Notes: a model not told the origin generated them from the sequence alone. A stretch of 64,000 nt of DNA from Pseudomonas sp. 10S4 (GCF_034344865.1 NZ_CP133774.1:5766001-5830000); one strand, 5' to 3'. Counted from the stretch's first letter, positions 9,298-18,597 are shown. Made by a program: numbers and translations.

Positions 9298-10398
9298 TCA
9301 AGCGTCGGCAAAGCGTTGCAGCTGCATTTCCTGTAGTCGGCTGAGGGTGCGGCGGAACGGGAATTCCAGATAACCCTCGGTGTACAACGCATCCATCGGC
9401 ACTTGGGCTTCAAGGTACAGCGGCACCTTGCGGTCATAGCATTCGTCGACCAGCGCGATGAAACGCCGCACACCGTCGTCGTGCACCGATAACTGCGGCA
9501 AATCGCGATCACCGGCCACCACCCGTTCCACGCCATCCTCAGTGCCCCGGGCGATGCGCCCTTCGCGCTTCTGCGCGCTGAGGTTGGGCACCTCACTCAT
9601 CAGAATAGCGCTGAAGGTGTCGCACAGCGCCATGAAGTCCATGGCAGCAAATGGTTGCTCGCATAGATCAGCGTAGCGACACCAGAGCACCGTGGCGCTG
9701 GCCTGCACCGCGTTGACCGTGCGATAGCCAACCTCGACCGGATCGCTGGACACCGACTGGCCGACCGTCAAGGCCTTGAACGCCTCGGCCAGCCCACTGG
9801 CCTGCCCCGGCGCATTCACCCAATAACGCTGCAACGCCGCGCCAGGATGCAGGCGATGATCTTCGCCGCCATCCACCGCGATCACCAGCATGTGCTTTTT
9901 GATCGCCTCGATGGCCGGGACAAAACGGTCGCGATTGAAACCATCGGCATACAGCTGATCCGGTGGCTGGTTGGAGGTACAAACCACCACCACGCCCTCA
10001 TCGAACATCACCTGGAACAAACGGCCGAGAATGATCGCGTCGCCGATGTCGTTGACGAACAGTTCATCGAAACACAACACCCGGACTTCCTGGGCCAACT
10101 CACGGGCCAGGGCTTTCAATGGGTCGGCCGTGCCGGTCAGTTGAAACGAACGCTGATGCACCCAGCCCATAAAGTGGTGGAAATGCTGACGCCGGGCCGG
10201 CACCTCCAGGCTGTTGTAAAACTGATCCATCAACCAGGTCTTGCCCCGACCGACCGGACCCCAGAGGTAAACGCCGGTAATCGGCTTGCGCCCTTCATGC
10301 AGCGCTTCGTAGCACTTTTGCAGTGCCCAGACGGCATGTTCCTGGGCTTCGTCCTGGACGAAGCCCTTCGTTTCGATGGCGTGTTGCCAGGCGTTCAA
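9298..10398 (-). CDS. zapE: Cell division ATPase ZapE (AFG1 family)
   Basis: AFG1-like P-loop ATPase; in E. coli ZapE associates with the division ring and destabilises FtsZ polymers under stress. Walker A is GPVGRGKT at residues 47-54 and Walker B is VLCFDELF with Asp111/Glu112. The AFG1 features FHHFMGWVHQ and VVVVCTSNQPPDQLY (sensor region) are present. Length is 366 residues, typical of ZapE. It is monocistronic or paired with the DinB-like gene 18 bases downstream. AFG1-like ATPases in some Pseudomonas exist as two paralogues, so the division role is inferred from the family. Confidence 0.88.
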   Translation of the reverse strand: MNAWQHAIETKGFVQDEAQEHAVWALQKCYEALHEGRKPITGVYLWGPVGRGKTWLMDQFYNSLEVPARRQHFHHFMGWVHQRSFQLTGTADPLKALARELAQEVRVLCFDELFVNDIGDAIILGRLFQVMFDEGVVVVCTSNQPPDQLYADGFNRDRFVPAIEAIKKHMLVIAVDGGEDHRLHPGAALQRYWVNAPGQASGLAEAFKALTVGQSVSSDPVEVGYRTVNAVQASATVLWCRYADLCEQPFAAMDFMALCDTFSAILMSEVPNLSAQKREGRIARGTEDGVERVVAGDRDLPQLSVHDDGVRRFIALVDECYDRKVPLYLEAQVPMDALYTEGYLEFPFRRTLSRLQEMQLQRFADA

Positions 10399-10487
10399 GG
10401 GGGATCGGAAGTCATAAGGGCCGCGCTTCAGGGCTGAAGCTACGCAGTATGCCAGTCACCCACCCATTTGAAACACCGCAATCCCCT

Positions 10488-10574
10488 GTGGGAGCGGGCT
10501 TGCTCGAAAGCGGTGGATCAGTTGATAGAGATGTTAACTGACAGGACGCTTTCGCGAGCAAGCCCGCTCCCACA
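10488..10574. repeat. REP pair, GTGGGAGCGGGC family
   Basis: Inverted units GTGGGAGCGGGCTTGCTCGA and TTCGCGAGCAAGCCCGCTCC between the zapE start and the NTF2-like gene. Confidence 0.85.
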
Positions 10575-10588
10575 TTGATTGAGTGGTG

Positions 10589-10930
10589 TCAGAGGGAGAT
10601 GTCTAGCCGGGCAATCTTGCCCTGTTCGTTAAGGCGAAAGGTGTAGCGCAGTTCCAGCGGGCTACCGGGAAACGTCCCGGAGATCAGATTGTGCACCAGC
10701 ACCTTGCCAGTGCGCAGTTGAACGTCGAGTACCTCGACCCGCGGCTGATAACGCTGTGCGGTGTCTTGCATCCATTGGGCGATGGCCTGAGTGCCGATCT
10801 GATGCTCACCTTCATCAAAGACGTTGGCATCCTCAGCGAAAAAACTGGCGACCCTTGTGGTGTCGCGCGCATTGGCAGCGGCAATGTAAGCAGCGATGGC
10901 CGGTGCCAGTGAAGTGGCTGGGTTAGACAT
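10589..10930 (-). CDS. NTF2-like / SnoaL-type small protein
   Basis: A 113-residue alpha+beta cone protein. The N-terminal helix AIAAYIAAANARDTTRVASFF, the AEDANVFDEGE strand and the end LRYTFRLNEQGKIARLDISL are typical of nuclear-transport-factor-2-like or SnoaL folds, which serve as small isomerases, hydrolases or ligand binders. GAGCCGTAAC precedes the ATG. It lies 51 bases downstream of the WYL regulator on the same strand, so the two are probably co-transcribed. Ligand unknown. Confidence 0.75.
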   Translation of the reverse strand: MSNPATSLAPAIAAYIAAANARDTTRVASFFAEDANVFDEGEHQIGTQAIAQWMQDTAQRYQPRVEVLDVQLRTGKVLVHNLISGTFPGSPLELRYTFRLNEQGKIARLDISL

Positions 10931-10981
10931 GTTACGGCTCCTTGTTGTTTGATTCTGGAGCCATGCTAAAGCACCGTTGTG

Positions 10982-11698
10982 TCAGTTCTTGTCAGGAGTG
11001 AATCGCCCGGCTTCGTCCAATTCCATCTGCTTGCGCCAGGTGCGCAACAGGTCGCTGCGCCGACCGGGATAGCGCTCGCCCTGCTCGCTCGCCGCCGATA
11101 TCCGGTCAGTACGAAAAGTCCGATAGGCGCTGCGCAACTCGCACCAGGCGACGATGATCCGCACCTCGTTGAGAAACCCCAGCGCCAACGGCCAGATCAA
11201 ACGCTGCGTCGGCACCTGCTTGGCGTCCGCGTAATCAATGTGCAGTTTGGCCTGATTGCGGATCGCCTGGCGAAACACATTCAACGGCACAATGTTTTGC
11301 GCAAAGCCGAAACCCGGCGGGCCGGGCATGACTGTCGGGTTGTGCAACGCTTCCAACGCCTCAGGCGCCAACACCGCGGCAATCTTGGCCAACGCATCCG
11401 CTGCCGCTTTGCTCAACACCTCATCCCCGCGCTGATCGACGTAGCGCAAACCCAGCACGATGGCTTCGGTTTCGTCGGCGTTGAGCATCAATGGCGGCAG
11501 AAACAGACCGCTGCGCAACACGTAGCCAATCCCCGCCTCGCCATAAATCGGCGCGCCAAGGGCCGTGAGTTCGGCGATGTCGCGGTACAGCGTGCGTTCG
11601 GAAATCTCCAGTTCGCTAGCCAGTGTCGCGGCGGTCGCCGGGCGACTTTTACCCCGCAGCACTTGCAGCAAGGTGAGTAAACGAGTGGTTCGCGACAC
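10982..11698 (-). CDS. HTH-11/WYL domain transcriptional regulator (YafY-like)
   Basis: DeoR-type winged helix (residues 1-60, with ISERTLYRDIAELTALGAPI) joined to a WYL effector domain (about residues 125-215), whose arginines usually sense a ligand. The GTG at 11698 gives VSRTTRLLTLLQVLRG, the usual N-terminus of this family. An ATG at 11740 would add 14 unlikely residues. It is divergent from the aldo/keto reductase at 11902, a common arrangement in which such proteins control their neighbour. The effector is unknown. Confidence 0.82.
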   Translation of the reverse strand: MSRTTRLLTLLQVLRGKSRPATAATLASELEISERTLYRDIAELTALGAPIYGEAGIGYVLRSGLFLPPLMLNADETEAIVLGLRYVDQRGDEVLSKAAADALAKIAAVLAPEALEALHNPTVMPGPPGFGFAQNIVPLNVFRQAIRNQAKLHIDYADAKQVPTQRLIWPLALGFLNEVRIIVAWCELRSAYRTFRTDRISAASEQGERYPGRRSDLLRTWRKQMELDEAGRFTPDKN

Positions 11699-11740
11699 GA
11701 TCGGCACGCTCAGTCCGGGAAAGTGCCCGCAGCTTAGCAA

Positions 11741-11901
11741 AGGCTCCTGTCAGAAACTGGCAGTAGCGATTTGTCCGATGGTCGATCCGATTGCGACGGA
11801 TGGAAAAGCCGGTTGACGCTGGATATTACTAACATCATATTAAATACATGTTGATAGACATTTAAATTAAATCCCGGCGCTTTTCCCCAAGGGGTCATCC
11901 C
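11741..11901. promoter_or_regulatory. Divergent promoter region, WYL regulator / aldo-keto reductase
   Basis: The 160-base gap has an AT-rich core near 11822-11872 (TATTACTAACATCATATTAAA and flanking bases) suited to divergent promoters. CAAGGGGT lies about ten bases before the reductase ATG. No perfect palindrome was found. Confidence 0.45.
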
Positions 11902-13128
11902 ATGCATTACAAAGTCTTCGGCCGCAAAACCGGCCTGCGGGTCTCGGAACTGGCGCTGGGCGCCGGCAACTTCGGCACCGGTTGGGGCCACGGCGCCGAG
12001 CGCGACGAAGCCAAGCGGATTTTCGACGGTTACCTGGAAGCTGGCGGCAATTTCATCGACACCGCCAATGGTTATCAAGGTGGGCAGTCCGAGGGCATGC
12101 TCAGCGAGTTCATTGCCGCAGAACGGGATCGTCTGGTGATCGCCACCAAATACACCATGGGGACGGAACGGGTTGCCGGTATTTCCTTCACCGGCAATAA
12201 CCGCAAAAACATGGTCCGTGCTGTGGAAGAGAGCTTGAAACGCCTCAACATCGAACACATCGATTTGTTCTGGGCGCACATCAGCGACGGCGTCACGCCG
12301 ATGGAAGAAATCCTCCGTGGCTTCGATGACTTGGTGCGCGCCGGCAAAATTCACTACGCCGGTTTGTCCAACTTCCCTGCCTGGCGTATTGCTCGCGCCG
12401 ACGTGTTAGCCGAGGTCCGCGGGTTCGCACCGATTGCGGCGATCCAGACCGAATACAGCCTGGCCGAGCGCACCGCTGAACGTGAATTGCTGCCCATGGC
12501 CGAAGCCCTTGGCTTGGCCGCAACGTTATGGTCACCGTTGGGTGGCGGCTTTCTAACGGGCAAGTACCGCACCAACGACGAGAACAACCGCGCGGCCAAA
12601 CTCGGCATGTTGATCCACGCTGAAAAAGGCGCTCGGGAAACAGCTCTGCTCGATACCTTGCTGGCGGTTGCCGCCGAACTGGAATCCAGCCCTACACACG
12701 TGGCGATTGCCTGGTTGCGCGAGAAGGCCAAGCGCTCGACCACGGCGCTGATTCCGATTCTGGGCTCGCGAACCAGAGAGCAGCTGGACGCCACGCTGGG
12801 CGCGCTGAACGTGCAGTTGAGTGACGAACAGTTGGCGCGGCTGGATGGGATTAGCGCTGTGGAACCGGGTGTGCCGCACGCGATGATTGCAGGGTCGGTG
12901 GCGCGCTATACCGGAGTTGAAACACCTGGATCTGCCGAAGGCTCCGGTGGCCTGAAAAAGCTCCGCGGGCAAGCCTCGCTCCTACGGATCGGCGTCGATG
13001 GCCAAATTTTCGAACGCCGCCAAACCCGTAGGAGCGAGGCTTGCCCGCGAAGGCGGCCTCACGCTCAACAGAGATGCTGGCTGTTCCACCGCTTTCGCGA
13101 GCAAGCCCGCTCCCACATTTTGGGCTGA
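11902..13128 (+). CDS. Aldo/keto reductase with REP-derived C-terminal tail
   Basis: NADPH-dependent TIM-barrel oxidoreductase. The catalytic tetrad is visible: Asp53 and Tyr58 in FIDTANGYQ, Lys83 in IATKYT and His126 in FWAHISD. The family-typical barrel ends near residue 340 (MIAGSVARYTG). The frame then runs on for about 65 residues through three REP units at 12965-13118, giving an Arg/Cys-rich tail unlike the rest of the protein, and stops three bases from the agmatinase stop. A lost or frameshifted native stop codon is likely. Divergent from the WYL regulator. Substrate unknown. Confidence 0.85.
   Translation: MHYKVFGRKTGLRVSELALGAGNFGTGWGHGAERDEAKRIFDGYLEAGGNFIDTANGYQGGQSEGMLSEFIAAERDRLVIATKYTMGTERVAGISFTGNNRKNMVRAVEESLKRLNIEHIDLFWAHISDGVTPMEEILRGFDDLVRAGKIHYAGLSNFPAWRIARADVLAEVRGFAPIAAIQTEYSLAERTAERELLPMAEALGLAATLWSPLGGGFLTGKYRTNDENNRAAKLGMLIHAEKGARETALLDTLLAVAAELESSPTHVAIAWLREKAKRSTTALIPILGSRTREQLDATLGALNVQLSDEQLARLDGISAVEPGVPHAMIAGSVARYTGVETPGSAEGSGGLKKLRGQASLLRIGVDGQIFERRQTRRSEACPRRRPHAQQRCWLFHRFREQARSHILG
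12965..13118. repeat. REP cluster inside the reductase 3' end
   Basis: Three units: CGCGGGCAAGCCTCGCTCCT (12965), its inverse GTAGGAGCGAGGCTTGCCCG (13028) and a GTGGGAGCGGGC-family unit in reverse (about 13091-13118). Two REP families are mixed here, and all are read as codons of the upstream gene. Confidence 0.8.
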
Positions 13129-13131
13129 GTG

Positions 13132-14091
13132 TTACTTGTCGACTTTGTGTTTAGCCGCATACAGGCACAGCATTTCCATCGCCAAGGTCGCTGCCGCCAG
13201 TGAGGTAATGTCCGCGCTATCGTAGGCCGGGGCCACTTCCACCACGTCCATGCCCACCAGATTGATCCCGCGCAAACCGCCGAGAATCTCCAGCGCCTGC
13301 ACCGTGCTTAAGCCGCCGCACACCGGAGTTCCGGTGCCCGGAGCGAACGCCGGGTCGAGGCAGTCGATATCAAACGTCAGGTACACCGGGTTATCACCGA
13401 CCCGCGCCCGAATCGCCTCGACAATCGCCTCGCAACCCTGGCGATGCACTTGCCGTGCGTCCAGCACTTGAAAGCCCATGTGATCGTCGTTGGTGGTGCG
13501 CAAACCGATCTGCACCGAACGCGACGGATCCACCAGCCCCTCTTTGGCCGCGTGCCAGAACATCGTGCCGTGATCGACGCGTTTGCCCTCCTCGTCCGGC
13601 CAGGTGTCGCTGTGGGCGTCGAAGTGGATCAGCGACAACGCTCCATGTTTGCGGGCATGGGCCTTGAGCAGCGGATAGGTGATGAAGTGGTCACCACCAA
13701 ACGTGAGCATCGCGCTGCCAGCGTTCAAAATGTGTTCGGCGTGGGCTTCGATGCTTTCCGGCACCGATTGCGGCGTGCCGTAGTCGAAGTCGCAGTCGCC
13801 GTAATCAACCACCGCCAAGTGATCAAACGGGTCGAACGTCCACGGCCAGTGGCGCTCCCAGGCAATCCCGGTGGACGCGGCACGAATGCCGCGCGGTCCG
13901 AAACGTGCGCCGGGGCGGTTGCTGGTGGCGGTGTCGAACGGCACACCGCTGACCGCGACGTCGACCCCGCGCAAGTCGCGACTGTAGCGACGGCGCATGA
14001 AACTGGTGATACCGGCGTAGGTGCTTTCGGCGGCAGTCCCGTAAAGACTGTCGCGGGTCATGGCCTGGTCGTTTTGCACAGGGACATCCAT
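13132..14091 (-). CDS. speB: Agmatinase (ureohydrolase family)
   Basis: Mn2+-dependent hydrolase that splits agmatine into putrescine and urea. All ureohydrolase signatures are present: GGDHF, HFDAHSDT and FDIDCLDPAFAPGTGTP, giving the full set of His/Asp metal ligands. The protein is 319 residues and close in layout to E. coli SpeB throughout (SVQIGLRTTNDD, GMDVVEVAPAYD). A guanidinobutyrase or related ureohydrolase remains possible, because Pseudomonas genomes carry several paralogues. Its neighbours are a polyamine-binding protein 13 bases downstream and then a divergent LysR regulator, which together suggest agmatine uptake and use. Confidence 0.85.
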   Translation of the reverse strand: MDVPVQNDQAMTRDSLYGTAAESTYAGITSFMRRRYSRDLRGVDVAVSGVPFDTATSNRPGARFGPRGIRAASTGIAWERHWPWTFDPFDHLAVVDYGDCDFDYGTPQSVPESIEAHAEHILNAGSAMLTFGGDHFITYPLLKAHARKHGALSLIHFDAHSDTWPDEEGKRVDHGTMFWHAAKEGLVDPSRSVQIGLRTTNDDHMGFQVLDARQVHRQGCEAIVEAIRARVGDNPVYLTFDIDCLDPAFAPGTGTPVCGGLSTVQALEILGGLRGINLVGMDVVEVAPAYDSADITSLAAATLAMEMLCLYAAKHKVDK

Positions 14092-14104
14092 GGTGAGTTC
14101 CTTA

Positions 14105-15196
14105 TTATTGGCGGCTACGGAAAGTGGTCCACATGCGGGTACGCTGGCGCATGTCTTTGAGGTTCATGCTTTGGTCTGCGTACAAGCGGTCGCGCACATC
14201 GGCGGGAGGATAAATGTCCGGGTTGGTGCGCACCGCCTCATCCACAAGCGGTGTTGCGGCCTGGTTGGCGTTGGCAAAAAACAGGGTGTTGGTGACCCCG
14301 GCAACGGATTCGGGACGCAACATAAACTCGACAAACGCCTGCGCCGCTTCAGGGTGTGGCGCGTCCTTGGGAATCGCCAGATTGTCCTGCCAGACCAGCG
14401 TGCCGTCCTTGGGAATGCGGTAAGTCACCTCGTATGGCTTGTTGGCCTTTTGCGCCTGGTCAGCGGCGATGCTGGCGTCACCGTTGTAGGCCAACGCCAG
14501 GCAAATGCTGCCGTTGGCCAAATCGCTGATCTGCCGGCCGGTGGCGACGTACAGCACATTGGGCTGAAGCTGATGCAATAACGCCTCGGCGGCGGTCAGG
14601 TCGGCCTTGTCGCTGCTGTAGGGGTTTTTACCAAGATAGTGCAGCGCCAAGCCGATCACTTCCTGAGGCGAGTCGATAATCGCGATGCCGCAATCTTTCA
14701 GCTTGCTGGCATATTCAGGTTTGAACAGCAGGTCCAGGCTGTTGAGCGGCACATCCGGCAGACGCTTCTTTACCGCCTCGACATTCAGCCCCAACCCCAA
14801 AGTGCCCCAGGTATACGGCACGCCAAAGCGGTTGCCAGGGTCGGTGCCGGCAGCTTTTTTCAGCAAATCCGGGTCGAGGTTGGCGTGGCCCTTCAAACTG
14901 TCGAGAGGAATCGGCTTCAACGCATTGGCGGCAATCCCGCGCGCCATCAAGCTGGAAGATGGCACCACCACGTCATAGCCGCTGCCACCGGTCAGCAGCT
15001 TGGTTTCCAGGACTTCGGAGCTGTCGAAGGTGTCGTAACGCACCTGGATGCCGGTTTCCTTCTCGAACTGCTTGATGGCCTCGGGGGCAAAGTAATCCTG
15101 CCAACTGTAGAGGTTGAGAATCTTTTCCTCGGCCTGGGCCGACACAGCGACAGCGAGTAACAACGCGGGGCAACACAGCTTGAAGAGAGGAGCCAT
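14105..15196 (-). CDS. Polyamine ABC transporter substrate-binding protein (SpuD/PotF-like)
   Basis: Periplasmic binding protein for putrescine-like ligands. The start at 15196 gives a signal peptide (MAPLFKLCCPALLLAVAVSAQA) and a mature part beginning EEKILNLYSWQDYFAPEAI, the standard PotF/PotD opening. The stretches GYDVVVPSSS and GVPYTWGTLGLG are typical of the family. Length is 363 residues. No permease or ATPase gene is nearby, so it must share a transporter encoded elsewhere. It follows agmatinase in reverse order on the same strand and is divergent from a LysR gene, its likely regulator. Confidence 0.87.
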   Translation of the reverse strand: MAPLFKLCCPALLLAVAVSAQAEEKILNLYSWQDYFAPEAIKQFEKETGIQVRYDTFDSSEVLETKLLTGGSGYDVVVPSSSLMARGIAANALKPIPLDSLKGHANLDPDLLKKAAGTDPGNRFGVPYTWGTLGLGLNVEAVKKRLPDVPLNSLDLLFKPEYASKLKDCGIAIIDSPQEVIGLALHYLGKNPYSSDKADLTAAEALLHQLQPNVLYVATGRQISDLANGSICLALAYNGDASIAADQAQKANKPYEVTYRIPKDGTLVWQDNLAIPKDAPHPEAAQAFVEFMLRPESVAGVTNTLFFANANQAATPLVDEAVRTNPDIYPPADVRDRLYADQSMNLKDMRQRTRMWTTFRSRQ

Positions 15197-15297
15197 GACA
15201 AACACCTGACCTGTTGGAGTGGTTGCAGCGTGCGCCGTCGGATACATTGGTGAAATATCAAGTTTATTAACCTGACATTATCCCGGAGTAATGTGTG

Positions 15298-16200
15298 ATG
15301 CTCGGTCAACTGCACGATCTGGACCTGCAACTGCTGCGCCTTTTTGTCAGCGTGGTCGAATGCGGCGGTTTCAGTGCGGCCCAGGGTGAACTGGGCTTGA
15401 GCCAGTCGAGCATCAGCCAGCAAATGGCCAAACTCGAAACCCGGCTCGGCTATCGGCTGTGCAGTCGCGGCAAGGGCGGCTTCAAAATCACGCCCAAAGG
15501 TGAGCAACTGCTGATTGCGACCCGTGGATTGTTTGAGTCCATCGAAGCCTTCCGTCATCAATCCAACGGCGTCGCCGGGCGCTTGATCGGCGAGGTGCGA
15601 CTGGGGCTGTCCGAAGCCCTCGATCAATCGGTGCTGCAACGAGTAGCGGACGCGATCCGGCGGTTTCGCGAGCGGGATGAGTCGGTGCGGATCGAGCTGA
15701 TCAGCGCCATGCCCGGCGAAATGGAGCGTTTAATGCTGCAACAGCGGTTGGACCTGGCGATCGGCTATTTCTCACAGGTGCAAAGCGCTTTTGACTACCG
15801 TGAGTTGTTCAGCGAGACACAGCATTTGTATTGCGCGCCCGGCCATCCGTTGTTCAGCAATGAGACGCCGGATGATGAAGCACTTCAGTCCAGCGACCGG
15901 GTGGATCATCCTTATCGGTTTCTACGCAGTGATGAGCCGTTTCAAGGCAAGTTGTGTTCGGCGCGCTCGGAACAGGTTGAAGGCACCCTTGCCTTTATTC
16001 TTTCTGGCAAACACGTTGGTTACTTGCCCAGCCACTTTGCCCGGAGCTGGGAAGACAAGGGACTGCTGCGGGCCGTGAGGGTTGGGGAAATGAGTTTCGA
16101 TGTTGGGTTTCATCTGGCTCGGCATCGGGCGCAGGTCGCGGGGGATGCGCAGAAGGCGTTCGAGGAGGATTTACTCGCGGCGTTTGCCTCGAACGGCTAA
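15298..16200 (+). CDS. LysR family transcriptional regulator
   Basis: N-terminal winged helix (residues 5-65: LQLLRLFVSVVECGGFSAAQ, then SQSSISQQMAKLETRLGYRL), followed by a periplasmic-binding-like effector domain to residue 300. The ATG at 15298 was taken; a GTG one codon earlier has equally good spacing from CGGAG. It is divergent from the polyamine-binding protein with 101 bases between, so it probably controls that gene and agmatinase. The effector may be agmatine or a related amine, by inference from context only. Confidence 0.87.
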   Translation: MLGQLHDLDLQLLRLFVSVVECGGFSAAQGELGLSQSSISQQMAKLETRLGYRLCSRGKGGFKITPKGEQLLIATRGLFESIEAFRHQSNGVAGRLIGEVRLGLSEALDQSVLQRVADAIRRFRERDESVRIELISAMPGEMERLMLQQRLDLAIGYFSQVQSAFDYRELFSETQHLYCAPGHPLFSNETPDDEALQSSDRVDHPYRFLRSDEPFQGKLCSARSEQVEGTLAFILSGKHVGYLPSHFARSWEDKGLLRAVRVGEMSFDVGFHLARHRAQVAGDAQKAFEEDLLAAFASNG

Positions 16201-16213
16201 TCACCACCGCACC

Positions 16214-16348
16214 TTGTGGTGAGGGGGCTTGCCCCCGTTCGGCGGCGCAGCCGTCGTAAAGCCAATGAATGCGGTATGCCTGTAAAACCGCATTGGCAGG
16301 TTTGGGGGCAGCTACGCAGCCCAACGGGGGCAAGTCCCCTCACCACAA
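16214..16348. repeat. REP-like inverted repeat, TGTGGTGAGGGGGC family
   Basis: TTGTGGTGAGGGGGCTTGCC and its inverse GGGGCAAGTCCCCTCACCAC, with inner arms containing GGCGCAGCC and GCTACGCAGCCC. Related to the CTGTGGCGAGGGAGC elements elsewhere in the window. Confidence 0.8.
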
Positions 16349-16438
16349 TAAGTGGCTGGCCACAGGTTTTGTGTCAGCGTGTAAGTTTTCTGGCATCCTG
16401 CGCCTCCATTTTCTGACCTGGCCCCTGGCGCTTTCCTC

Positions 16439-17887
16439 GTGACCTCATCTGAACACGCAAAACCCCAGCCCCGCTCCGACCTCATCTACGGCCTCAACGA
16501 CCGCCCGCACCTGACCGCCACGGTCTTCGCCGCCCTGCAACACGTACTCGCGAGTTTCGTCGGGATCATCACCCCGACCCTGATCATGGGCGGCGCGCTA
16601 GGTCTGCAAAGCGAGATCCCGTACCTGATCAGCATGGCGCTGTTCGTCTCCGGGCTGGGCACCTTCGTTCAGGCGCGGCGGTTCGGCCCGGTGGGTTCCG
16701 GTTTGCTGTGCCTGCAAGGCACCAGTTTTTCGTTTATCAGCGTGATCCTCAGCGCCGGTTTCATGGTCAAGGCCCGGGGTGGCGGCACCGATGAGATCCT
16801 TTCGACGATCTTCGGCGTGTGCTTTTTCGCGGCATTCATCGAAGTGGTGTTGAGCCAGTTCATCGGCAAACTGCGGATGCTGATCACCCCGGTGGTCACC
16901 GGCACCATCATCACGCTCATGGGCCTGTCGCTGATCAAGGTCGCCATGACCGACATCGCCGGCGGCTTCGGCGTGGCGGACCTCGGTGCCAGTCACCATT
17001 TGGCCCTGGCGGCGCTGGTGCTCGGGACCATCGTGGTGTTGAACCGGGTCGATGTGCCGTTCCTGCGCCTCGGCGCCATCGTCATCGGCCTGACTCTCGG
17101 CTACGTCGTCGCGTGGCTGATGGGCGATGTCGATTTCGCCAGCCTGCCCGCCGTGCCGCTGGTGAGCGTACCGGTGCCGTTCAAGTACGGTTTCAACTTC
17201 GATTGGGTCGCGTTTGTGCCGGTGGCGGTGATTTTCCTGGTGTCACCGCTGGAAGCCGCCGGTGACCTGACGGCCAACTCGATGATTTCCCGGGAACCGG
17301 TCAAAGGCCCGATCTACATTCGCCGGATCAAGTCCGGCCTGCTCGCCGACGGTCTCAACTCGGCCATGGCCGCGGTGTTCAACAGCATGCCGATGGTGAC
17401 CTTCGCCCAGAACAACGGCGTGATCCAGCTCACCGGCGTGGCCAGCCGTTATGTCGCCTTCTTCATCGCTGGGCTGCTGGTGCTGTTGGGGTTGTTCCCG
17501 ATGATCGGCGCGGTGCTGCAACTGATGCCCAAACCGGTGCTCGGTGGTGCGGAATTGGTGATGTTCGGGACCGTGGCGGTGGCCGGGATCAAGATCCTCG
17601 CCGAAGCCGGCCTGCATCGCCGCAACATGCTGATCGTCTCGATTTCCCTCGGTATGGGCCTGGGCATCGCCGCCGTGCCGCAAGTGTTGCGCGAATTGCC
17701 GCAGGCCCTGCACAACATCTTCGAATCGCCGATTACCGTCGGTGCACTGTGCGCGATCATCCTCAACGTGTTCTTGCCCGAGGAATTCATGGAGCTTGAG
17801 GAAGACGATTTCGACCCGGAAGCGTCGATCCTGCAAGTCATGGAAAACCCGCCGGCCACAGAAACAGCGCCAAGCCTGAACCGCTGA
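16439..17887 (+). CDS. NCS2 family purine (xanthine/urate-type) permease
   Basis: Inner-membrane nucleobase:cation symporter of the NCS2/NAT family, 482 residues with 12-14 transmembrane segments. The NAT signature region is visible as SMPMVTFAQNNGVIQLTGVASR, and GPVGSGLLCLQGTSFSF is typical of the XanP/PbuX subgroup for xanthine or uric acid. It starts with GTG (16439) without a strong ribosome site. It lies directly upstream of the TetR gene nicS-like and the nic cluster, so a nicotinate-related ligand cannot be excluded, but family membership points to a purine. Confidence 0.87.
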   Translation: MTSSEHAKPQPRSDLIYGLNDRPHLTATVFAALQHVLASFVGIITPTLIMGGALGLQSEIPYLISMALFVSGLGTFVQARRFGPVGSGLLCLQGTSFSFISVILSAGFMVKARGGGTDEILSTIFGVCFFAAFIEVVLSQFIGKLRMLITPVVTGTIITLMGLSLIKVAMTDIAGGFGVADLGASHHLALAALVLGTIVVLNRVDVPFLRLGAIVIGLTLGYVVAWLMGDVDFASLPAVPLVSVPVPFKYGFNFDWVAFVPVAVIFLVSPLEAAGDLTANSMISREPVKGPIYIRRIKSGLLADGLNSAMAAVFNSMPMVTFAQNNGVIQLTGVASRYVAFFIAGLLVLLGLFPMIGAVLQLMPKPVLGGAELVMFGTVAVAGIKILAEAGLHRRNMLIVSISLGMGLGIAAVPQVLRELPQALHNIFESPITVGALCAIILNVFLPEEFMELEEDDFDPEASILQVMENPPATETAPSLNR

Positions 17888-17940
17888 ACGGAGCGTGCTA
17901 CATTCCCAGCGACTCCGCTTGGCACAAGGTTGACCGCACG

Positions 17941-18597
17941 TTGAACAAGAAGACCGGCATCCGGGCCGCCCAGGCCCAGCAGACCCGCACACGGATACTC
18001 GAAGCGGCAGTGAAAGTGTTCACCCGCGACGGTTATTCCGGGGGCCGTGTCGAGAGTATTTCCCGGGAAGCCGAGTCCAACGACCGCATGCTCTATTACT
18101 ACTTCGGCAGTAAGGAGCAGTTGTTTATCTGCGTGCTGGAACACACCTACGAACAGTTCAACAAGGCCGAAAGCCGCCTCAAACTGGACCTGAGCCAACC
18201 GCTGGTGGCGTTGCAGGAACTGGTGGCGTTTGTCTGGCATTACTACGTCAAGCACCCGGAATTTGTCGCGATTCTCAGCAATGAAAACCTGCACAACGGC
18301 AAACATGCGCAGCAGTCCAGCGAGCTGCGCAGATTGTCGGGCGAAGCGGTCGGGGTGTTGCGGCCGATCATCGAGGCAGGTCAGGCACAGGGGGTGTTTC
18401 GTGAGGTGCTGGACATCAAGCATGTGTATTTGATGATTGCCTCGCTTTGTTACTTCTATAACTCCAACCGGCATACCCTGAGTTCGTTTTTGGGCGAGGA
18501 CTTGGCGGACAAGGGGCAGCAGCAGGATTGGTTGGGGTTTATTCAGGATCTGGTGGTGCGGGGGGTGATGAAGTTGCCTGGTCAGGATTTGCGGTGA
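17941..18597 (+). CDS. nicS: TetR family regulator, NicS-like
   Basis: TetR repressor with an N-terminal helix-turn-helix (residues 12-60: TRTRILEAAVKVFTRDGYSG, SNDRMLYYYFGSKEQLF) and a C-terminal ligand domain (LEHTYEQFNKAE to the end, 218 residues). It starts with TTG at 17941; no ATG exists before the HTH, so a non-ATG start is required. It is convergent with nicB across a 92-base REP gap. In P. putida, NicS is the TetR repressor of nicAB, responding to nicotinate or 6-hydroxynicotinate; assignment here rests on family and position. It could instead serve the NCS2 permease 53 bases upstream. Confidence 0.75.
   Translation: MNKKTGIRAAQAQQTRTRILEAAVKVFTRDGYSGGRVESISREAESNDRMLYYYFGSKEQLFICVLEHTYEQFNKAESRLKLDLSQPLVALQELVAFVWHYYVKHPEFVAILSNENLHNGKHAQQSSELRRLSGEAVGVLRPIIEAGQAQGVFREVLDIKHVYLMIASLCYFYNSNRHTLSSFLGEDLADKGQQQDWLGFIQDLVVRGVMKLPGQDLR

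Noticed and set aside
16439..17887. NCS2 permease as a dedicated nicotinate transporter
   Set aside because: The NAT signature and subgroup fit purine substrates, and nicT already fills the uptake role; the idea is kept only as a possibility in the nucleoside hydrolase finding.
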